Assembly: GCA_027345905.1 (NCBI GenBank)
Contig: DAIETC010000003.1
Coordinates: 1-11,850 of the forward strand
Reading direction: 5' to 3'
Length of the DNA: 11,850 nucleotides
Source of the DNA: Kineosporiaceae bacterium
Lineage (GTDB): Bacteria; Actinomycetota; Actinomycetes; Actinomycetales; Angustibacteraceae
Part shown: positions 6,830-11,850 of the stretch, piece after piece
Numbering within the stretch: the stretch's first letter is position 1
Layout: each line of letters starts with the position of its first letter
The notes under the pieces: generated by a model
Databases searched by the model: none
Told to the model about the DNA's origin: nothing
The model's input: only the letters and a program-made list of their open reading frames with translations
Made by a program: the position numbers and the translations under genes

Positions 6830-8397
6830 ACCGGCGGGACCCCGTGGCGTCGGTCGCTGAAGCTCCGCTCCCGCCCGGCGGCATAGCGGAACCGGCGGAC
6901 CAGCTCGTCGCGCAGCTCGTGCGGTTCGACCACCGCGTCCAGCACCAGGTCGGACACCAGCCGTTCGAGGTCGACGTCCTGCTCGTACTCGCTGCGCCGA
7001 TCGGCGATGAAGGCAGCTCGCGCGTCGGCGTCGTCGATGGCCTCGATCTTGGCGGCGTATACCGCGTTGACGGCAGCCTCGGGGCCCATCACCGCGATGC
7101 GCGCGGTAGGCAGCGCCAATGCTGCGTCCGGGCCGAAACCGGGGCCGGCCATGGCATAAAGGCCGGCGCCATAGGCCTTACGCACCACCACGGACACCTG
7201 CGGCACGCTCGCCTCGGAGACGGCGCTGATCATCTTGGCACCGTGGCGGATGATGCCCCCGCGCTCGACCTGCGAGCCGATCATGAACCCCGGCACGTCC
7301 GCGAGGTAGAGCAGCGGGACGTTGAACGCGTCGCACAGCCAGATGAAACGAGCCGCCTTGTCGGCGCTGTCACTGAACAGCACGCCCCCCTTGACGGCCG
7401 AGTTGTTGGCGAGCACGCCGACGGTCTCGCCGTCGAGGCGGCCGAACCCGATCACCAGCTCGGCGGCGAACAACGGCTTGATCTCGAAGAACGAGTCACG
7501 GTCGAGCAGGCAGTCGATCACCTCGTGGACGTCGAACGGCTGGCTCTCGACCTCGGGCACGACCGAGTCGTCGAGGTCACGCACCGGGGGTTGCGCGGCG
7601 TACGACGGGGGCTCGGCTCGCCAGTTCTGCGGCAGGTAGCTGAACACGAGCCGGGCCTGCTCGATCGCATCGGCGTCGTCGCTGGCGAGCAGGTCACCGC
7701 AGCCGGAGACCGTGCAGTGCATGCGCGCGCCGCCCATCTCCTCCAGTGACACGCTCTCACCGACGACCATCTGCGCCATCCGCGGGCTGCCGAGGTACAT
7801 GGAGGCGTTGCCCTCGACCATGATGACGACGTCGCAGAACGCTGGGATGTAAGCGCCCCCGGCGGCCGAGGGACCGAACAGCGCGCAGATCTGCGGCACC
7901 TTGCCGGACAACGCCACCTGGTTCTTGAAGATCCGCCCCGCGCCGCGGCGGCCCGGGAACAGGTCGACCTGGTCGGTGATCCTGGCGCCCGCGGAGTCCA
8001 CGAGCCAGAAGACGGGCAGCTCCTCGCGCAGCGCGGCTTCGGTGGCGCGGACGATCTTCTCGACCGTCCTGGCTCCCCACGAACCCGCCTTGACGCTGGG
8101 GTCGTTGGCGACCACCACCGCCGCCCGGCCGTCGACCGTGCCCCGACCGGTCACCACCCCGTCGGCCGGCAGGTCGCCCGCCCTGCTGTTGGCGTAGCGA
8201 CCGTCCTCGACGAAGCTGCCGTGGTCGACCAACAGCGCGATCCGGTCTCGCACGTAGAGCTTGCCCTGCTCGCTCAGCTTGCTGGCCGCCTTCGGGGACG
8301 GCGCGGCAGAAGCGGTCCGTGCCCGGGCCAACCGGGCGCGCACCTGCGCAACCTTGGGGTCGCGCGGGTGCGACCCAGCCGCAGGCGGGCTGCTCAC
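6826..8397 (-). CDS. Acyl-CoA carboxylase beta subunit (carboxyltransferase)
   Basis: This 523-residue protein is the carboxyltransferase half of a biotin-dependent acyl-CoA carboxylase; it moves CO2 from carboxybiotin to an acyl-CoA. The N-half has KLxxRDRIALLVD (46-58), DSAGAR (134-139) and GPSAAGGAYIP with the Gly180-Gly181 oxyanion pair; the C-half has LADVPGFMIG (365-374) and RKAYGAG (406-412). Length is normal. At the position where propionyl-CoA carboxylases have the Asp of GGAYD, this protein has Tyr (YGAGLYAM), closer to the methylcrotonyl-CoA type (YGAGNYGM). A larger or branched enoyl-CoA substrate is therefore more likely than propionyl-CoA; this is inference from a hand alignment. 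GTG 8397 overlaps the dehydrogenase stop by four bases, and its own stop overlaps the monooxygenase GTG in the same way. The probable alpha partner is on the divergent arm at 10106. Confidence 0.93.
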   Translation of the reverse strand: MSSPPAAGSHPRDPKVAQVRARLARARTASAAPSPKAASKLSEQGKLYVRDRIALLVDHGSFVEDGRYANSRAGDLPADGVVTGRGTVDGRAAVVVANDPSVKAGSWGARTVEKIVRATEAALREELPVFWLVDSAGARITDQVDLFPGRRGAGRIFKNQVALSGKVPQICALFGPSAAGGAYIPAFCDVVIMVEGNASMYLGSPRMAQMVVGESVSLEEMGGARMHCTVSGCGDLLASDDADAIEQARLVFSYLPQNWRAEPPSYAAQPPVRDLDDSVVPEVESQPFDVHEVIDCLLDRDSFFEIKPLFAAELVIGFGRLDGETVGVLANNSAVKGGVLFSDSADKAARFIWLCDAFNVPLLYLADVPGFMIGSQVERGGIIRHGAKMISAVSEASVPQVSVVVRKAYGAGLYAMAGPGFGPDAALALPTARIAVMGPEAAVNAVYAAKIEAIDDADARAAFIADRRSEYEQDVDLERLVSDLVLDAVVEPHELRDELVRRFRYAAGRERSFSDRRHGVPPV

Positions 8398-9614
8398 GCC
8401 GGAAGCCCGAGGCCGCGAGCGATCACCAAGCGCTGGATCTCGCTGGTGCCTTCACCGATCTCGAGGATCTTCGCGTCCCGGTAGAACCGCGCGACCGGGT
8501 ACTCCTCCATGAAACCGTTGCCCCCGAACACCTGCGTCGCCACCCGGGTGGCGCTCACGGCGGCCTCGGTGCTGTACAGCTTGGCGATCGCCGCGGCCTG
8601 CTTGACCTCGCCGGCCGAGCGACGTCCGGCGTGGTGCTCGTCCTTGAGCCAGGCCGCCTTGTAGGTGAGTAGCCGCGCCGCCTCGACGGACACCGCCAGG
8701 TCGGCGACCGCGAAGGACACCCCCTGGTTTGCGCCGATCGGGCGGCCGAACGCGACGCGGGTGCTCGCGTACGAGGCGCTGGCGTCCAGGCAGGCCTGTG
8801 CCAGGCCGACGGCGAGCGCCGCGATGGCGATCCGACCGTCGTCCAAGGTCTTCAGGAACTGACGCAGCCCCTGTCCCCGCGCGCCGAGCAGGCTGGCGGC
8901 CGGGACGCGGACGTTGTCGAAGCTGAGCCCGTGGGTGTCGCTCGCGTGCCAGCCGAGCTTGTCGTACGCCGGTTCGACGGTGAACCCGGGCGTTCCGGAA
9001 GGCACCAGGATCGCGCTGATCTCGGGCTTGCCGTCAGCGGTGGTGCCGGTGCGTGCCGTGACCGTGACGACGCTCGTGATGTCGGTGCCCGAGTTGGTGA
9101 TGAACGCCTTTGCGCCGTCGATGACCCACGCGCCGTCCTGGCCCTCGCCGTCCTGGCCCTCGCCGACCAGGCGCGCCCGGGTGCGCGTCGCGGCCGCGTC
9201 GGAGCCGGCGTCCGGCTCGGTCAGCCCGAACGCCGCCAGCGCCCGTCCCGCCACCAGGTCGGGCAGCCAGCGCTGCTTCTGCTCGGCACTGCCGAAGGTC
9301 AAGATCGGGTTGATGCCCAGACCCACGGCAGCCGACAAGGTGATCCCGACGGACTGGTCGACCCGGCCGAGCTCTTCGATGGCGACGCACAGCGAGGTGA
9401 AGTCGGCCCCGGCGCCGCCGTACTCCTCGGGCACCACGAGACCGAACAGGCCGAGCTCGCCCAGCTGTGGCATCAGCTCGACCGGGAAGTGGTGTTCGCG
9501 GTCCCACCGGGCCACGTGCGGCGCAACCTGCTCGCTGGCGAACTCGCGCACGAGCGCGCGGAAGTCCTGATGCTCCTTGCTCAGCTCGAACGCCGCAGTC
9601 CCCAACGAGGCCAT
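8394..9614 (-). CDS. Acyl-CoA dehydrogenase (FAD)
   Basis: This 406-residue protein catalyses alpha,beta-dehydrogenation of an acyl-CoA with FAD, passing electrons to an electron-transfer flavoprotein. Visible are the N-terminal helical domain, [11 protein letters not shown] (129-139), FITNSG (171-176), RVAFGRPI (286-293), [20 protein letters not shown] (361-380) and [10 protein letters not shown] (386-395). Glu388 is at the standard SCAD/MCAD catalytic-base position. Isovaleryl-CoA dehydrogenases instead use a Glu in the LDLERL helix, and the matching LDDGRI here (257-262) has none. ATG 9614 was chosen over GTG 9617 because AAGGGGA (9621-9627) is six bases from the ATG but only three from the GTG. 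A perfect 15-bp tandem duplication adds EGQDG in a surface loop (152-161). It is first gene of the leftward operon, directly behind the palindromic operator. FadE-type function is sure; the substrate is not. Confidence 0.93.
   Translation of the reverse strand: MASLGTAAFELSKEHQDFRALVREFASEQVAPHVARWDREHHFPVELMPQLGELGLFGLVVPEEYGGAGADFTSLCVAIEELGRVDQSVGITLSAAVGLGINPILTFGSAEQKQRWLPDLVAGRALAAFGLTEPDAGSDAAATRTRARLVGEGQDGEGQDGAWVIDGAKAFITNSGTDITSVVTVTARTGTTADGKPEISAILVPSGTPGFTVEPAYDKLGWHASDTHGLSFDNVRVPAASLLGARGQGLRQFLKTLDDGRIAIAALAVGLAQACLDASASYASTRVAFGRPIGANQGVSFAVADLAVSVEAARLLTYKAAWLKDEHHAGRRSAGEVKQAAAIAKLYSTEAAVSATRVATQVFGGNGFMEEYPVARFYRDAKILEIGEGTSEIQRLVIARGLGLPA
9132..9161 (+). repeat. Perfect in-frame tandem repeat, 15 bp x 2
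   Basis: The unit GCCGTCCTGGCCCTC occurs twice without a mismatch. It lies inside the dehydrogenase gene and, read on the coding (-) strand, duplicates the peptide EGQDG in a loop just before the [12 protein letters not shown] strand. The length is a multiple of three, so the frame is kept. Confidence 0.9.
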
Positions 9615-9626
9615 CACCCATCCCCT

Positions 9627-9654
9627 TGCTTGACGTTGACGTCAACGTAAAGCA
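9627..9654. promoter_or_regulatory. 28-bp palindromic operator between divergent operons (likely MerR/LiuR-type site)
   Basis: The left half-site reads TGCTTGACGTTGAC and the reverse complement of the right half reads TGCTTTACGTTGAC, so 13 of 14 positions match; the central 16 bp (9633-9648) are a perfect palindrome. It fills 28 of the 51 bases between the start codons at 9614 and 9666. Its left edge includes the first two bases of the dehydrogenase ribosome binding site. The adjacent regulator is a MerR protein resembling LiuR, whose known proteobacterial sites (from memory) carry similar ACGT-centred half-sites. Autoregulation plus control of the acyl-CoA genes is inferred. Confidence 0.75.
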
Positions 9655-9672
9655 CCCTGAGCGGCATGGCAA
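9644..9672 (-). promoter_or_regulatory. Candidate promoter of the dehydrogenase operon
   Basis: On the - strand, TTGCCA (9672-9667) lies 17 bases from TACGTT (9649-9644), which fits TTGACA and TANNNT. Transcription would begin near 9637, leaving a leader of about 23 bases to ATG 9614. The -10 lies inside the palindrome, and the one asymmetric palindrome base creates it on this strand only. A bound dimer would cover the -10 and start site. The -35 overlaps the start of the regulator gene. Confidence 0.4.
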
Positions 9673-10109
9673 GGCGCACCTGGACAATCGCCGAGATCGC
9701 GGCCGAGCTGGGCGTCAGCCACCGCACCGTCCGCTACTACGAGGACAAAGGACTGGTGACCCCCGAGCGGCGCGGCACCAAGCGGGTGTTCCACCCCCGC
9801 GACCGCACCCGGCTGCGGCTGGTGCTGCGCGGCAAGCGCCTGGGCTTCCCCCTCGACGAGATTCGCCGGATCGTCGACATGTACGACCAGCAACCAGGCG
9901 AGTCCGGGCAGCTGGCGTACCTGCTGGCCCAGATAGAGGAGCGGCGCGAAGACCTGTGGCAACGACGCCACGACGTCGACGCCGCCCTCGCCGAGCTCGA
10001 CGAGCTCGAACGCCGGTGCCGCGACGACCTCGCCGAGCTTGGACGTCCTGGCTCCCCTCCCACGACCTCGATAGGCTCCGGGCCCGAGCGAAGGGAGCGC
10101 CGACGATGA
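9666..10109 (+). CDS. MerR-family transcriptional regulator, LiuR-like
   Basis: This 147-residue protein has a MerR winged HTH at the N terminus: [20 protein letters not shown] (residues 6-25), then [12 protein letters not shown]. The following [20 protein letters not shown] segment (47-66) closely matches the helix region I recall from LiuR, the regulator of leucine/isovalerate degradation. Residues about 80-125 form a charged coiled coil for dimerisation. There is no Cys-based metal site and no large effector domain; an acyl-CoA-related ligand is possible but not visible. The gene diverges from the dehydrogenase operon across the 28-bp palindrome, and its TGA overlaps the ATG of the carboxylase alpha gene (ATGA), so it is probably cotranscribed with that enzyme. 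Family sure, LiuR-type role likely. Confidence 0.9.
   Translation: MARRTWTIAEIAAELGVSHRTVRYYEDKGLVTPERRGTKRVFHPRDRTRLRLVLRGKRLGFPLDEIRRIVDMYDQQPGESGQLAYLLAQIEERREDLWQRRHDVDAALAELDELERRCRDDLAELGRPGSPPTTSIGSGPERRERRR
10091..10097 (+). promoter_or_regulatory. Ribosome binding site for the carboxylase alpha gene
   Basis: AAGGGAG lies eight bases before ATG 10106, inside the last codons of the regulator gene. It supports the ATGA-overlap start. A second purine stretch (GGAGCGAG, from about 10130) stands before an in-frame ATG at 10142, so that later start cannot be excluded. Confidence 0.6.
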
Positions 10110-11850
10110 GCTCGGTGACCGGGACGGACGGAGCGAGCACCATGGGACGGCACGGCAACCGGGTCATCACCAAGCTCCTGATCGCCAACCGCGGCGAGAT
10201 CGCCGTGCGGATCGTCCGTGCCTGCGCCGATGCCGGCATCGGGTCGGTCGCGGTGTACGCCGATCCGGACCGCGACGCCCTGCACGTCAAGCTCGCCGAC
10301 GAGGCCTTCGCCCTGGACGGGACGACGTCCGCGCAGTCCTACCTGGCCCAGGACAAGCTGCTGGCCGTGGCGGCCAAGGCCGGCGCGGACGCGGTGCACC
10401 CCGGCTACGGATTCCTGGCCGAGAACGCCTCGTTCGCCGCAGCCGTTACGCAGGCGGGCCTGCTCTGGGTCGGCCCCTCCCCCGAGGCCATCGACGCCTT
10501 GGGTGACAAGGTCAAGGCACGCCAGATCGCCGAGAGGGCCGGTGCGCCGCTGGTCGCGGGCACCACGGAGCCCGTGTCCGGGCCCGAGCAGGTGGTGGCG
10601 TTCGCCGACGAACACGGGCTGCCCGTTGCGATCAAGGCGGCCTACGGCGGCGGCGGGCGCGGCCTGAAGGTCGCCCGCAGCCGCGAGGAGATCCCCGAGC
10701 TCTACGAGTCCGCCGTCCGCGAGGCCGTCGCCGCCTTCGGGCGCGGCGAGTGCTTCGTGGAGAAGTACCTCGACCAGCCCCGCCACGTCGAGACCCAGTG
10801 CCTCGCCGACGAGCACGGCAACGTGGTGGTCGTCTCTACTCGCGACTGCTCGTTGCAGCGGCGCCACCAGAAGCTGGTCGAAGAGGCGCCGGCACCGTTC
10901 CTGTCCCCGGAGCAGACCGCCGAGCTGTACCGGGCGTCCAAGGCGATCCTGCGCGCGGCCGGCTACGTGGGTGCGGGCACCTGCGAGTTCCTCGTCTCGG
11001 CCGACGGCGAGATCTCCTTCCTGGAGGTCAACACCCGGCTGCAGGTCGAGCACCCGGTCACCGAGGAGGTGTCCGGCATCGACCTGGTCCGCGAGCAGCT
11101 GCGGATCGCCTGCGGCGAACCGCTCGGCTACGACGACCCGCCGCTGCGCGGGCACAGCATCGAGTTCCGGATCAACGGCGAGGACGCCGGCCGGGGGTTC
11201 CTGCCCGCGCCGGGGATGGTCACGACCTTCCGCCCACCCGGCGGGCCCGGCGTCCGCCTGGACTCCGGCGTGCGGGCCGGCGACGTCGTCGGTGGTGGTT
11301 TCGACTCCATGCTCGCCAAGCTCATCGTCACCGGGCGTGACCGGCAGCAGGCCCTCGAACGCTCGCGCCGGGCCCTGGACGAGTTCGTCGTCGAGGGGAT
11401 GGCGACCGTCCTGCCCTTCCACCGGATCGTCGTCCGCGACCCGGCCTTCGCCCCGGCGCGCGCGGACACCCCCTTCAGCGTGCACACGCGCTGGATCGAG
11501 ACCGAGTTCGACAACACCATCGCCCCCTACGCCGACCCGGCTGACGCCGCCGACGAGCCGGCCGCCCGCGAGCGAGTCGTCGTCGAGGTCGACGGACGCC
11601 GTCTGGAAGTCGTCCTGCCTGCCGGGATCGGTGCGGCGGGCGCACCGACCGGACGGCCCCACGCCCCCCGGCGCAGCGCCCGGACCAAGACCGGCGGTGC
11701 GACCAGCGGCGACGCCGTCACGGCGCCGATGCAAGGCACGATCATCAAAATCGCCGTCGAGGAGGGGCAGCAGGTGGCCAGCGGCGACCTCGTGGTGGTG
11801 CTGGAGGCGATGAAGATGGAGCAGCCCATCACGGCCCACAAGGCGGGCAC
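10106..11850 (+). CDS. Acyl-CoA carboxylase alpha subunit (biotin carboxylase + biotin carrier), 3' end cut
   Basis: The frame is open from ATG 10106 to the window end (581 full codons). The protein carboxylates its own biotin with ATP and bicarbonate and hands the carboxyl group to a beta subunit. The biotin carboxylase N-domain begins at [14 protein letters not shown] (about 19-32). The ATP-grasp part has [11 protein letters not shown] (Lys177, glycines 181-184) and [14 protein letters not shown], where Glu307, Asn309, Arg311 and Glu315 match E. coli AccC Glu288, Asn290, Arg292 and Glu296. The biotin carboxylase C-domain follows to about 460, then a linker and a biotinyl domain with EAMKMEQP; Lys570 is the biotinylation site. 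About 30 residues are probably missing, giving near 600, usual for actinobacterial AccA proteins. It is coupled to the regulator by ATGA; the alternative start at 10142 would remove 12 residues. The probable partner is the beta subunit at 6826-8397. Confidence 0.95.
   Translation, partial: MSSVTGTDGASTMGRHGNRVITKLLIANRGEIAVRIVRACADAGIGSVAVYADPDRDALHVKLADEAFALDGTTSAQSYLAQDKLLAVAAKAGADAVHPGYGFLAENASFAAAVTQAGLLWVGPSPEAIDALGDKVKARQIAERAGAPLVAGTTEPVSGPEQVVAFADEHGLPVAIKAAYGGGGRGLKVARSREEIPELYESAVREAVAAFGRGECFVEKYLDQPRHVETQCLADEHGNVVVVSTRDCSLQRRHQKLVEEAPAPFLSPEQTAELYRASKAILRAAGYVGAGTCEFLVSADGEISFLEVNTRLQVEHPVTEEVSGIDLVREQLRIACGEPLGYDDPPLRGHSIEFRINGEDAGRGFLPAPGMVTTFRPPGGPGVRLDSGVRAGDVVGGGFDSMLAKLIVTGRDRQQALERSRRALDEFVVEGMATVLPFHRIVVRDPAFAPARADTPFSVHTRWIETEFDNTIAPYADPADAADEPAARERVVVEVDGRRLEVVLPAGIGAAGAPTGRPHAPRRSARTKTGGATSGDAVTAPMQGTIIKIAVEEGQQVASGDLVVVLEAMKMEQPITAHKAG

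Noticed and set aside
5810..6886. A 358-codon open frame on the + strand inside the monooxygenase gene
   Set aside because: It lies opposite an intact flavoprotein with all three FAD motifs, and its translation is rich in Arg, Ala, Pro and Gln without domain signals.
9630..9665. A + strand promoter for the regulator using TTGACG at 9630 or 9636
   Set aside because: The expected -10 positions read CACCCT and GAGCGG, which do not fit; TAAAGC at 9648 lacks a good -35. The rightward promoter remains unassigned.
9737..11839. A 700-codon open frame on the - strand across the regulator and carboxylase alpha genes
   Set aside because: It is antisense to two genes with clear domain motifs; its composition is what GC-rich third positions give on the opposite strand, and it shows no recognisable family pattern.
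1..11850. CRISPR arrays, tRNA or rRNA genes, insertion sequences, phage genes
   Set aside because: No regularly spaced repeats, cloverleaf-like segments, transposase or integrase motifs, or terminal repeats were seen on reading both strands.

Overview
The window looks like a chromosomal segment of a high-GC actinobacterium. The reasons are the GC-rich third codon positions, frequent GTG starts, stop/start overlaps of the GTGA and ATGA type, and family variants typical of that phylum: a Maf with an SPARL motif and a split alpha/beta acyl-CoA carboxylase. Genus cannot be read from the sequence. No tRNA, rRNA, CRISPR array, transposase or integrase was seen.

Left part (1-1483, + strand): the 3' end of a DUF885-family putative zinc hydrolase gene, overlapping by one base a maf gene (nucleotide pyrophosphatase). 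Middle part (1649-5306, + strand): a two-gene unit for exported proteins. The first protein has 1028 residues: a signal peptide, an N-terminal domain resembling plant EXORDIUM/phosphate-induced protein 1, five ASH-like Ig-fold repeats and an unassigned C-terminal domain. Four bases later comes a lipoprotein with a chagasin-like beta domain held by four cysteines. This pair is the least described part of the window. It looks somewhat less GC-biased than its flanks and may be an accessory insertion.

Right part (5267-11850): two divergent units around a 51-bp intergenic region. Leftward, an acyl-CoA dehydrogenase, an acyl-CoA carboxylase beta subunit and an MhpA-like FAD monooxygenase are joined by two 4-base GTGA overlaps. 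Rightward, a LiuR-like MerR regulator overlaps (ATGA) the acyl-CoA carboxylase alpha subunit (biotin carboxylase plus biotin carrier), which is cut by the window end shortly after the biotin-accepting lysine. Between the two start codons lies a 28-bp near-perfect palindrome, with 13 of 14 half-site positions matching, that fits an autoregulated operator controlling both arms.

In function, the right part looks like a regulated acyl-CoA catabolic module: alpha,beta-dehydrogenation followed by biotin-dependent carboxylation, as in leucine/isovalerate or isoprenoid-acid breakdown. Two features do not fit textbook leucine degradation. The dehydrogenase keeps the catalytic Glu of the SCAD/MCAD type rather than the relocated Glu of isovaleryl-CoA dehydrogenase, and an aromatic-ring-type flavin hydroxylase is translationally coupled to the carboxylase. 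The substrate may therefore be unusual.
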